Part shown: piece by piece, positions 36,991-44,921 of the stretch | How the letters are laid out: the number at the start of each line of letters is the position of its first letter | Numbering within the stretch: the stretch's first letter is position 1 | Origin: Labrenzia sp. PHM005 | Lineage (GTDB): Bacteria > Pseudomonadota > Alphaproteobacteria > Rhizobiales > Stappiaceae | Assembly: GCF_006517275.1 (NCBI RefSeq) | Contig: NZ_CP041191.1 | Location: 2,661,001 to 2,725,000 of the forward strand | Direction of reading: 5' to 3' | Length of the DNA: 64,000 nucleotides | Notes under the pieces: generated by a model | The model's database searches: none | What the model was told of the DNA's origin: nothing | The model's input: only the letters and a program-made list of their open reading frames with translations | Program-made: the position numbers and the translations under genes

Positions 36991-37839
36991 ATGACAGTTT
37001 TGGTAACTGTGCGTGTTGATACATCCAAGAACACCGGGGCCAGCTTGCTGGTCCCGGTTGGGATATCAACACCGCACCAAACACCGGTGTCCTTTGACGT
37101 CAAAGGCGGGACGTGGCGCCTTGCTGGTGAAAGTGCAACCGGCCAGATGGCGGCTGTCATAACACCGCTCGGAGATGGGCCTGTGGTCCTGGACTACCTG
37201 TTTCAAAACGGAGGAGCCCAGTATCCGGAAACCATGTTTGTACCGCGACAGACCCGCTTCACACGGGCGGCAGATGCCTTGGTGGAAGACATTCGGAGCC
37301 TGGTGGATGGTACTGAAAACGGCCATACGCTGATCGAGAAAATCGTCAATGCGGTTGCGGAGAAGTTCACCTATGGCCATCCAGTAATCCGCTTCAATGA
37401 TGGCTTCGAGGAAATCCCGTATCTCTCCTGTGGTCTCACAGAAGGCTCCTGCGTCGACATCAACACCTATCTGATCGCATGTTTAAGAGCAGCAGGTATC
37501 GAGGCGGGGTACGTCTACGGTTACTTCTTTCCGGAAGAGAAAAACGGTTCCTGCGACGACGGTCATTGCTGGGTGGTCACGCGTCACGATGGTGAGGTGA
37601 GGGAATGGGACATTGCCCATCACCTGAAACTGGGCACTCGCGAGATTTGTTGTGGTCTCAATCCTAAACCCGGGCAAAGGGTCGCCGTTGCTCACTCCAT
37701 GGGACTGAGTTTTCCGGCGCTGGGTATTGTCGAGACCAAACTGCTCGGCGAACCGGCATGGGCCGGCGCGGACGGCACTCTTCGCAAGGCCGAGCTTGAT
37801 ATTCGCTGTGAACAAGACGGCGAAGCCGCCGTGGCATAA
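36991..37839 (+). CDS. Transglutaminase-like cysteine protein in the arsR-permease operon
   Basis: 282 residues from ATG 36991, 8 bp after the permease stop. The frame stays open 360 bp further upstream inside the permease gene, but that is a shadow. N-terminal beta-rich domain (about 1-90), then a transglutaminase core with Cys in EGSCVDINTYLIACLRAAGIEAGYVYGYF, His in DGHCWVVTRHDG and Asp in REWDIAHH. A Cys pair occurs at REICCGLNPKPG. No signal peptide, so cytoplasmic. Function of such proteins beside DUF318 permeases is not known to me; peptide bond or isopeptide chemistry is inferred. Confidence 0.8.
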   Translation: MTVLVTVRVDTSKNTGASLLVPVGISTPHQTPVSFDVKGGTWRLAGESATGQMAAVITPLGDGPVVLDYLFQNGGAQYPETMFVPRQTRFTRAADALVEDIRSLVDGTENGHTLIEKIVNAVAEKFTYGHPVIRFNDGFEEIPYLSCGLTEGSCVDINTYLIACLRAAGIEAGYVYGYFFPEEKNGSCDDGHCWVVTRHDGEVREWDIAHHLKLGTREICCGLNPKPGQRVAVAHSMGLSFPALGIVETKLLGEPAWAGADGTLRKAELDIRCEQDGEAAVA

Positions 37840-37845
37840 CGAGCT

Positions 37846-37867
37846 GTCCCGGCCTCCGGGCCGGGAC
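37846..37867. terminator. Stem-loop between convergent genes
   Basis: Perfect 9-bp GC-rich stem GTCCCGGCC / GGCCGGGAC with a 4-nt loop, just after the transglutaminase-like stop. No T-run on either strand; likely a bidirectional 3' end structure. Confidence 0.45.
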
Positions 37868-37935
37868 CGGGCCGTAGCTGGTCCCGGATCTGTTCTGGGA
37901 CAGCGCGAGCAAGGTGGTCTAGCGGTGGTTTCGCC

Positions 37936-38724
37936 TCAACCTCTTTTCCGGCTGAACACCATTTTCTGCCCAGCCAGTTTCTCCTGAGGCCCTATCCAAG
38001 CATACGCAAGAAGGGCCGGTTCCAGCTTCGACACTGTGATCCGGTGGGCGTGTTCTGGTGGGTTGAAAATCATTGAGCCAGGTGAATATACGCCCTGGTG
38101 ATTTTCTGAAACCGCGCCGGAAAGACAGATGTAACTTTCCGAGATTCCATCGTGGGAGTGCGCCGGATAGGTGCAGTTGGGTGCAAACAACACCAGCCCC
38201 AGAATGACTTCGGTGGTCAGGATCGGTCCGTTCGGTCCGCAGATCTCGGCATAAGCATATTTTTTGTCGAGCCCGCGCGGCACCTTCTCGTAGCCATATT
38301 GCCAGATCAAGTGGTCCTGAACGGATTCAATGGCTCGGATCAAGGTGGCCGTGCGTTCCAACCGGCCTTCGTCCAGCGCCCGCTTTAGGTGGGCCGTCAC
38401 CGGTTTTTGTGCAGGCGCATCGAAGCGGATCTCTGCATTGGATTTGATAACCCGGGAGATCGCTTCGCGCACACCGCGCTGGTGCGCGCGGATCCGGTCA
38501 CTGCCGCCAGAAGACAGAAACCGGTAGACTTCATAATACTCCCGCAAGAGGTATCCCCAGTCGGGGTAATCCGATAGGCGCCGGTTGGCCAATGTTTCCG
38601 GTTCGGTGTTTTCTGCTTCCAGCAAGGTCAGCGCTCCTCCTGCCCACAAGTGACTGGCCAGTGTCTCTGGATCGCAAGGTAGACGGTTTTTCCCTTGCGG
38701 CAATCGCAATCGCATATCCGGCAT
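37936..38724 (-). CDS. dddL: Dimethylsulfoniopropionate lyase, DddL-type cupin
   Basis: About 262 residues (ATG 38724; a GTG at 38745 gives 269). The C-terminal cupin has the metal site AHSHDGISESYICLSG, that is His-x-His-x4-Glu-x-Tyr, and a second motif MIFNPPEHAHRIT supplying the last His. The whole stretch AVSENHQGVYSPGSMIFNPP is characteristic of DddL as I recall it. DddL cleaves DMSP to dimethyl sulfide and acrylate in marine alphaproteobacteria, Labrenzia/Roseibium included. No signal peptide, so cytoplasmic. No acrylate-handling or BCCT/ABC DMSP transporter genes are adjacent. Confidence 0.82.
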   Translation of the reverse strand: MPDMRLRLPQGKNRLPCDPETLASHLWAGGALTLLEAENTEPETLANRRLSDYPDWGYLLREYYEVYRFLSSGGSDRIRAHQRGVREAISRVIKSNAEIRFDAPAQKPVTAHLKRALDEGRLERTATLIRAIESVQDHLIWQYGYEKVPRGLDKKYAYAEICGPNGPILTTEVILGLVLFAPNCTYPAHSHDGISESYICLSGAVSENHQGVYSPGSMIFNPPEHAHRITVSKLEPALLAYAWIGPQEKLAGQKMVFSRKRG

Positions 38725-38803
38725 GTGTTCTTTTGGGAAAATCACATGTTGCGCAGGCGCTTGTGATCGCTAATCTGCGGGCCGCAATCTTAGGAAATCT
38801 CTC

Positions 38804-39901
38804 ATGTCAGTCATTGTTGTTGGCGCCGGTATTTCGGGCCTTTCCACCGCCTGGGCACTCACCAAAAGGGGCGTGCCAGTTACCCTTTTGGAGCAGGGGC
38901 CGATTCCCAATCCGCTCAGCGCCTCCGGTGATCAGCACCGCATTATCCGCCGGGCCTATGGCGGGCAGGGCGGCTATCAGCGCCGGATCGGAGATGCTTA
39001 TGCGGCCTGGGATGAGATGTGGGCGGATCTCGGGGAAAAACACTTGGCAGAAACCGGGTTTTTGCTGTTGTCCCAGCAAGTGGGAGATGGCGGTGATGAG
39101 TACCGCAGCGGCTTGATTGAAGGTGGCTATCCGGTTGATGACATGAGCGCTCAAGAAACTGCTGAGCGCTATCCGTTTATCGATCCAAAAACCATTCGTT
39201 GGGGTGCCTACAGTGAGGAAGGCGGGGTGCTGCTTTGCCAGAGAATTGCCGGTGGGCTGCGTGATTGGCTTCGGTCCAAGGGCGCGGTAGTGCGCGAAAA
39301 CTGCTGTGTTGCCTCCGTTGATACGGCTGCAGGCTCAGTCACTCTTGCCGATGGGGCTGTTTTGGCCGGCAATCATGTCATCGTCACGGCAGGGGCCTGG
39401 ACGCTTGGTCTTTTCCCGAATTTCCAAAAAAGCCTGACCACCTACAGGACCGCTGTTGTCTACCTGACCCCGCCGGAGGATCTGGCAGCGTCCTGGGCTA
39501 GCGCTCCGGCGATCCTTGATCCGGGCGGAACCATCGATGGTTATGTTTTGCCTCCGGTCCCTGGGACGGGTTTGAAATTCGGAGCAGGGATTCACAAATA
39601 CAAAGCCAGCCCGGATCAGGACCGGGTCGCGAAACCTGGCGAAGGCGAGACTCTGCGCAACTACTTTTCACCACCCATTGGCCGGATTGAGGAGTATAAG
39701 GTCGACGATGTTGTTACCTGCGCCTACACCTTCACCGCTGATGAACACTTCTTCTGTTTGAGTGAAGACAAGGCTACCATTGTCTCCGCTTGCTCCGGCC
39801 ATGGTTATAAATTCGGCGCCGTTGTGGGCCAGAAGCTTGCGGAGGGTTTTCTGGCCAAGGATATGGACGCTGCCCGCATTTGGCTGGAAGCGCGAGACTA
39901 A
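38804..39901 (+). CDS. Sarcosine oxidase-like FAD-dependent amine oxidase (MSOX family)
   Basis: 365 residues. Rossmann start SVIVVGAGISGLSTAWALTKRG; GDQHRIIRRAYG matches the SHGDxRIIRxAYG block of monomeric sarcosine and N-methyltryptophan oxidases; VTCAYTFTADEHFF aligns Cys306 with the cysteine that binds FAD covalently; SACSGHGYKFG is the C-terminal flavin motif. It would oxidise an N-methyl or secondary amine, giving H2O2. Substrate unknown. It diverges from dddL with about 80 bp between, and is followed by a GNAT gene. Confidence 0.87.
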   Translation: MSVIVVGAGISGLSTAWALTKRGVPVTLLEQGPIPNPLSASGDQHRIIRRAYGGQGGYQRRIGDAYAAWDEMWADLGEKHLAETGFLLLSQQVGDGGDEYRSGLIEGGYPVDDMSAQETAERYPFIDPKTIRWGAYSEEGGVLLCQRIAGGLRDWLRSKGAVVRENCCVASVDTAAGSVTLADGAVLAGNHVIVTAGAWTLGLFPNFQKSLTTYRTAVVYLTPPEDLAASWASAPAILDPGGTIDGYVLPPVPGTGLKFGAGIHKYKASPDQDRVAKPGEGETLRNYFSPPIGRIEEYKVDDVVTCAYTFTADEHFFCLSEDKATIVSACSGHGYKFGAVVGQKLAEGFLAKDMDAARIWLEARD

Positions 39902-39955
39902 CATCACTCAGTGAGTATCTGCCAGAATATAGGAACAATTGAGAGCGGTTTAGCA

Positions 39956-40543
39956 ATGACACTCCAGATCCGGCGGTTGACCGGCGAAGATTTGAAATTG
40001 GCGTTGGGCGGGTTGGCTCACTTGCGAATTTCGGTCTTTCGGGCCTGGCCCTATCTCTATGAGGGGACTGAAGACTACGAAACGAAGTATCTTCAACGCT
40101 ATGCGGAGACTGAAGGCGCGGTGATCGTCGGCGCTTATGACGGGGACCGTTTGATCGGTGCGGCCACGGGGGAGCCGCTCGGGAGTGAATTTGAAGCCTT
40201 TCAGGCACCTTTGAAGGCTAAGGGATTCGATCCGGATAAGATCTTTTACATGGCCGAATCTGTCCTGGATCCGGCCTATCGCGGACGGGGGATCGGACAC
40301 CGGTTTTTTGACGAACGGGAAGCACATGCGAAGGTCCTTGGATTTGAGGAGGCAGTCTTTTGTGCTGTGATCCGTCCGGAGAGCCATTCGCTTAAACCAG
40401 CAGAATACCAGCCACTTGATCCGTTTTGGGTCAAACGGGGCTATTCTAAGTTAAACGGGGTCACCGTGACTTTCCCCTGGCTGGATGTTGGTGAGACCGA
40501 AGAAACCGAAAAACCGATGCAGGTTTGGCACCGCCGGTTCTAG
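39956..40543 (+). CDS. GNAT-family N-acetyltransferase
   Basis: 195 residues from ATG 39956; the GTG 39911 start has no ribosome-binding site. GNAT core: FYMAESVLDPAYRGRGIGHRFFDEREAHAKVLGF with the acetyl-CoA P-loop-like RGRGIG, then FCAVIRPESHSLKP and PFWVKRGYSKLNGVTVTFPW. The substrate is unknown. Its TAG stop lies inside the left end (CTAG) of the inverted-repeat element at 40540-40685. Confidence 0.85.
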   Translation: MTLQIRRLTGEDLKLALGGLAHLRISVFRAWPYLYEGTEDYETKYLQRYAETEGAVIVGAYDGDRLIGAATGEPLGSEFEAFQAPLKAKGFDPDKIFYMAESVLDPAYRGRGIGHRFFDEREAHAKVLGFEEAVFCAVIRPESHSLKPAEYQPLDPFWVKRGYSKLNGVTVTFPWLDVGETEETEKPMQVWHRRF

Positions 40544-40685
40544 GGTTCAGACCAATAAATGAGATTGACTTTAGCCAGCTGCGTCAAAGCATTCGGCCGG
40601 GCCAAAGCCCGCTCATCATGCTCTTCCTGTCAGTCTGGTGTCATTTAAACGCCAAGCAAGCCTCATTCGTGGGTCTGAACCCTAG
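40540..40685. repeat. Inverted-repeat element, copy A (146 bp)
   Basis: Perfect 14-bp terminal inverted repeats (CTAGGGTTCAGACC at 40540-40553, its complement at 40672-40685), extended imperfectly inward by an AATGAG/CTCATT match. The interior has a small CCGGGC/GCCCG hairpin. The right half aligns with the right half of the element at 46042-46306. No coding capacity; MITE-like or an intergenic mosaic element. Confidence 0.65.
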
Positions 40686-40808
40686 TTTTAGCGCGTTCCA
40701 CTATTGTCGTGGGCGCCTTCACCCATATGTCTGAAGGTGGTGATCGCGAGTAGTATTTGGTCGTGATCCCGATCCAACGGAAAGAGATGTAGATGGGGAA
40801 GGCCGTTC

Positions 40809-41993
40809 ATGGGCGAAACACCGGATCAACCCGTTTCCTTGACCTGGGATCCAAGAGTGGTTCGCGACTGGCTGTTGGAAGAGGGTCGTTTTTCCGAAGA
40901 TCTGCATGCACTTACGCAAGCATTGGGGGACCGGCTTCTGGCAGCCGGAGCGCCGGTTTGGCGGTTGCGGCTTGCAATGCGCACGCTTCATCCATTGATG
41001 ACCGCTATCGGCTCGGCCTGGGAAAAAGAACCAGGGGGCGATGAAAGGGTACAGTCCCCGCATGGGCTCGAGCAACGCCCCTCCTATATCGGCAGTCCTA
41101 TGGAGAGCATCTCCAAAACGGGAAAACCCTTCCGCCGCCGGTTAACTGACACCTTGGGAGATGAAGATCATCGTATACTTCATGAGCTGAAAGCCCGTGG
41201 CGCAACCGACTATCTTGGGATCCCACTCCGCCTGGCAGGTGGCGCTGGCGCAGTTTTTGTGGTCACGAGTGATGCGGAAGGTGGATTGGCAGATGCTGAT
41301 GTCTTGGCGTTTGAACGAGTCTGCTCCGCGGTGACACCAATCGTTGAAGTTTTTCGGTACCGTGACACCTCAGCTGCTATCGCAGAGGCCTATCTTGGTA
41401 AACGGACCGGCCAACGGGTTCTGGATGGCCAGATCACACGTGGCGATATTGAGAATATTCAAGCCGCAATCCTTGTAAGCGACATTCGGGACTGGACAGG
41501 AATGAACATGCGTCTTCCAGCGGAAGATGCGCTGGCGTGTGCCAATCGTTACTTTGAAGTGATTGCTGAGGCAGTGGAATCACATGGCGGGGAAATCTTG
41601 AAATTTCTCGGCGACGGCGTGCTGGCAATCTTTCCGACACAAGGCGGTGACGCCGATGACCTTGTTGTGTGTAGCAATGCGCTTGCCGCTGCGAAGACAG
41701 CTTTACTGCGGGCGGACGAGATCGATCCGCCTCTCGAATTGAAGTTTGGTATTGGCCTTCATTACGGAGACGTTCTTTATGGCAACATCGGGTCCGCAAC
41801 GCGGATCGATTTCACGGTTCTTGGATCGGCGGTGAACATTGCTGCGCGTTTGGAGGGACTGTGCCGTCAGTTGGATCGGCAAGTCCTGTTTACGAATGAA
41901 GTGGCTGAGCGGCTCCCGTATTCCGTGGAGGCAATGGGGCTAGTTGACTTGAAAGGTGTCGAAAGGCCCATTCAGGCCTGCAGTTTTTTGTGA
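40809..41993 (+). CDS. Class III adenylate/guanylate cyclase with N-terminal sensor region
   Basis: 394 residues. The first 190 have no clear named domain but contain a GAF-like segment (DYLGIPLRLAGGAGAVFVVTSDAEGGL). The catalytic domain starts near 205: AAILVSDIRDWTGM supplies the first metal-binding Asp, HGGEILKFLGDGVLAIFP the second, and GDVLYGNIGSATRIDFTVLGSAVNIAARLE the transition-state Asn-Arg block. It should make cAMP; purine specificity is not certain. No membrane helices, so cytosolic. Monocistronic, followed by a weak AGTAAAA/TTTTACT hairpin at 42009-42030. Confidence 0.87.
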   Translation: MGETPDQPVSLTWDPRVVRDWLLEEGRFSEDLHALTQALGDRLLAAGAPVWRLRLAMRTLHPLMTAIGSAWEKEPGGDERVQSPHGLEQRPSYIGSPMESISKTGKPFRRRLTDTLGDEDHRILHELKARGATDYLGIPLRLAGGAGAVFVVTSDAEGGLADADVLAFERVCSAVTPIVEVFRYRDTSAAIAEAYLGKRTGQRVLDGQITRGDIENIQAAILVSDIRDWTGMNMRLPAEDALACANRYFEVIAEAVESHGGEILKFLGDGVLAIFPTQGGDADDLVVCSNALAAAKTALLRADEIDPPLELKFGIGLHYGDVLYGNIGSATRIDFTVLGSAVNIAARLEGLCRQLDRQVLFTNEVAERLPYSVEAMGLVDLKGVERPIQACSFL

Positions 41994-42197
41994 GAGTATT
42001 TCGAATGTAGTAAAATATGATACTTTTACTTATGGTTTTCTAATTTAATTGTAATAAGTTGCAATGGAATTTATGCTGTATGTTATATCTATTTATTTAA
42101 TACTATAGTCAATATTTGGATATACGTTCCTGTAGTTCTGGTTGAAGGCTGTTTCGGCACAGTCACAATCCCTTGGAAATTGCGGAGGATCGTTACC

Positions 42198-42962
42198 TTG
42201 TTCAATTGGAAAACGTTTGTAGGAGCAAGTGCTGTTGCGCTTGGTATGAGCACTCAAGCCTTTGCAGTTGAGTGTCCCCGTGATGGGGCATTGATTGCCG
42301 GAGCAAGTGATTACAGGCCTTATCAAAAGGTCGATGGCAAAGAAATAAGCGGGATGGACTTCGAGGTAATCGGGGCCGTTCTGGAGAAGCTTGGTTGTCG
42401 TCTTGATGCCAAAGCGCTCCCTTGGGCGCGGCATTTGAAGGGGATCGAGGACGGCGATGTGGACATCGCGTCGCCCGTGTCGAAGACAGCGGAACGGGAA
42501 GCGTTTGCAAACTTCAGCAGTCCCTACGTGGATGCGCAGGAAGTTCTGTTTGTCCGCGCCGGCAATGAAGGGACTTACAGTTCTCTCGCCGACTTTTTCG
42601 AGAAGGGCGGGAAACTTGGTACGATCCGCGAATATGCCTATGGCGGAGATTTTTCGGCACTGAAAGACAAATATGCTGGCCAGATTCAAGAAACCGATAG
42701 CCAGGAATCAAATCTCAAAAAACTTGCAGCTGGCAGGATCGATGCAACACTCGGAGAAGTGTTTGTTGTTTCCGAAGACGTTAAACGCTTGGGATTTTCC
42801 GATAAGGTAACAAAGGCGAGCTTCCTGATTTCGTCCGACCCATCCTACATTATGTTCAGCAAGAAAAGTGTGCCTGCAGAGTTCGTGGCCGCTTTCAGTG
42901 AGCAAATGCAGGCAATGAAAGCGTCTGGAGAGTTCGAGGCGATCACCGCCAAGTACAAATAG
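42198..42962 (+). CDS. Periplasmic SBP_bac_3-type binding protein
   Basis: About 254 residues with signal peptide FVGASAVALGMSTQAFAVE. Binding-protein fold: LIAGASDYRPYQKVDGKEISGMDFEVIGAVLEKLGCRLDAKALPWARHLKGI, then the hinge FSSPYVDAQEVLFVRAG, and NLKKLAAGRIDATLGEV. No ATG is available at the start; TTG 42198 has GGAGG 9 nt upstream, the alternative being TTG 42180. The PWAR motif groups it with the other orphan binding proteins here. No transporter genes adjacent. The 200 bp upstream are AT-rich and hold no gene. Confidence 0.83.
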   Translation: MFNWKTFVGASAVALGMSTQAFAVECPRDGALIAGASDYRPYQKVDGKEISGMDFEVIGAVLEKLGCRLDAKALPWARHLKGIEDGDVDIASPVSKTAEREAFANFSSPYVDAQEVLFVRAGNEGTYSSLADFFEKGGKLGTIREYAYGGDFSALKDKYAGQIQETDSQESNLKKLAAGRIDATLGEVFVVSEDVKRLGFSDKVTKASFLISSDPSYIMFSKKSVPAEFVAAFSEQMQAMKASGEFEAITAKYK

Positions 42963-43134
42963 TTGCCAGGCCGTGTGGGCGCTTAGAGACGCATTTCGTT
43001 CGCACGGCCCAGGTGCGCCAGCCAAAGTGATTTGACAGCCGGCGTTCGCGATTGCGAAGGTCGGCGACAATTGATTTGTCTATGATTTCATAGGTTGAAG
43101 AATTTGCGCGGCGAGTTGAGGGGCGAGGCGGCAC

Positions 43135-43986
43135 ATGTTGGATACTAATGAAGGGCTTATGGCGGCAGTTGTATTCATTTTCAGGTCGATACTGAGAAGC
43201 TTGGTGGTGTTTGCCGCGCTTTGCTCGCCTCTAAAAGCCCAGGAGATGAGGTTAATCACATCCCCATGGCCGCCGTCAGCGTTCTATGATGCCAACGGAC
43301 ATCCGACAGGTATCGCGGTGGATATGGTGACTGCGCTGAAGGATCAGATGGGTCTGTCGACACCAATTGAAATTCTTCCCTGGGCCCGTGGTTATAAAAT
43401 CGCTGAGGCCAAACCGAACATCCTTCTATTCACCGCGGGCCGCACGCAAGAGCGTCTTGATCTGGGATTCGAATTTATCGGACCTGCGATTATGTGGACC
43501 CATGGTCTTTTGGTGAAGAACGGATCGGACCTTACTATCGAGAGCCTGGAAGATGCCCGGCAAAAGGGAATAACTGCAGTCGGTGTTCGTGGGTCCTGGC
43601 AGGTTAAACTGTTAAAGAAAGCAGGCATCCAAACGGTTGAAACGAGCGACCAGGGCACTGGTGCCCGGATGCTGCTAGCTGACAGGGTGGATGTGTGGAT
43701 TACGTCCAGCCTGCAAGCCTCGGCGGTTTTGAAAGAAATCGGCGTGCCGACTTCGGAGGCCAAGACGGTTTTTACCGTTCGGAAATCTCCGTCTTATCTG
43801 ATGATTTCTAATGGGACGGATCCGCAACTCCTCAACAAATGGCGCACGGCTTATGAAGAGTTGAAGCAGAGTGGCACTTTGCATGGAATCGCAAAGGATT
43901 GGAGTGACCGTTTGGGCGTTCCTCTGACTTACCGGCCGGAAGACGGATTTTCCGCAGTGGGAAGCGGTGAAGACGGAACCGGATAA
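43135..43986 (+). CDS. Periplasmic SBP_bac_3-type binding protein
   Basis: 283 residues; signal region VVFIFRSILRSLVVFAALCSPLKAQ. Opens MRLITSPWPPSAFYDANGHPTGIAVDMVTALKDQMG and continues with EILPWARGYKIAEAKPNILLFTAGRT, the PWARxY motif of the group, then TGARMLLADRVDVWI. The C-terminal tail after RLGVPLTYRPEDG is longer than in its relatives. ATG 43135 has GAGGCGG upstream; ATG 43159 is also possible. Same direction as the preceding binding protein, 172 bp away. Ligand unknown. Confidence 0.85.
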   Translation: MLDTNEGLMAAVVFIFRSILRSLVVFAALCSPLKAQEMRLITSPWPPSAFYDANGHPTGIAVDMVTALKDQMGLSTPIEILPWARGYKIAEAKPNILLFTAGRTQERLDLGFEFIGPAIMWTHGLLVKNGSDLTIESLEDARQKGITAVGVRGSWQVKLLKKAGIQTVETSDQGTGARMLLADRVDVWITSSLQASAVLKEIGVPTSEAKTVFTVRKSPSYLMISNGTDPQLLNKWRTAYEELKQSGTLHGIAKDWSDRLGVPLTYRPEDGFSAVGSGEDGTG

Positions 43987-43999
43987 CTCGGTAAAACTA

Positions 44000-44022
44000 T
44001 GAGCGGGCAGGAGACCCGCTCA
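44000..44022. terminator. Hairpin between convergent genes
   Basis: 8-bp perfect stem TGAGCGGG / CCCGCTCA with a 7-nt loop in the 47-bp gap between the convergent binding-protein and SIMPL genes; no T-run. Confidence 0.4.
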
Positions 44023-44033
44023 CTGAATCCCAA

Positions 44034-44804
44034 TCAGTCGTTACTGGTAAGCTGCCACTGAATAGTCACCGACGCGCTGATGGTTTCTTCGCCAGCTTCG
44101 ACTGGAACGGGAGCAGCTTTCGCCATCATCATGCTCTCGGCCCGCATCATGACGGGGCGCGGCATTTGGATGCCGGTTTCCGATATCGAAACAATGCTGC
44201 CCAGATCGACACCAGCTGCCGCTGCAAAGATTTCTGCTTTGTGCCTGGCAGCTGCAACGGCTTCTTTCCGCGCTTCGTCGAGTTTTTCGTCCGGATCGCT
44301 CACCTGAAACCGGACGCCGTCAACTGAATTTGCGCCGCTGTCGACCACCTTCGACAGAAGGTCGCCGAGTTTGACAAGATCCCGGACATTTACCTCAACA
44401 CCATTGCGCACTTCATAACCGGTGATGTCCGGTTGGCGACCGGAGTTATCGGTCACCCGCTCATAGCGGGGATAGATCGCAAATCCACTGGTTTGAATAT
44501 CTTTGGCCTTAACGCCTGTGGCTTTGATCTGGTCAATAACCTTGGAGATATCCGACGTATTGCCAGCGAGCGCTTCGGCTGCGGTTTTTGCGACTGTGAC
44601 AACCCGTGCCGTGATGACGGCCATGTCCGGGGCGACGGTGACGGAGCCTTGCCCCTCCATTGTAATCGTTCCAAAACCAGCGGAAGCTTCTTCCGATTTT
44701 GCGGGGAGGGGCGAAAGAGCTACTGCGGCGAGCGTTGCTGCAAGCGCAAACTTGCGTGCAGGCGCTGACAAATGGCGAAGTCCTGAGACCGTCAATCGAT
44801 GCAT
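44034..44804 (-). CDS. SIMPL-domain (DUF541) periplasmic protein
   Basis: 256 residues. Signal peptide LAATLAAVALSPLPAKSE. The DUF541 core begins GFGTITMEGQGSVTVAPDMAVITARVVTVAKTAAEAL and contains VKAKDIQTSGFAIYPRYE, GYEVRNGVEVNVRDL and RKEAVAAARHKAEIFAAAAGVDLGSIVSISE, the usual blocks. Relatives form oligomeric rings in the envelope and are linked to oxidative-stress protection; no enzymatic role is established. Located 117 bp downstream of the AI-2E gene on the same strand. Confidence 0.88.
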   Translation of the reverse strand: MHRLTVSGLRHLSAPARKFALAATLAAVALSPLPAKSEEASAGFGTITMEGQGSVTVAPDMAVITARVVTVAKTAAEALAGNTSDISKVIDQIKATGVKAKDIQTSGFAIYPRYERVTDNSGRQPDITGYEVRNGVEVNVRDLVKLGDLLSKVVDSGANSVDGVRFQVSDPDEKLDEARKEAVAAARHKAEIFAAAAGVDLGSIVSISETGIQMPRPVMMRAESMMMAKAAPVPVEAGEETISASVTIQWQLTSND

Positions 44805-44921
44805 GGCAAATATCCTTTAATACCATTCAATTTCGCAGCAGGTTTGATCCCCCAATTGGGCAAGGGTATGGCCAGCCGGTTCATGTTGCATTCATGCAAA
44901 TGCCGCACCTGGCACTCCGTG

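Noticed and set aside
44527..44540. TTGATCTGGTCAA inside the SIMPL gene as an FNR box
   Set aside because: The half-sites are separated by three rather than four bases and it lies within a coding region.
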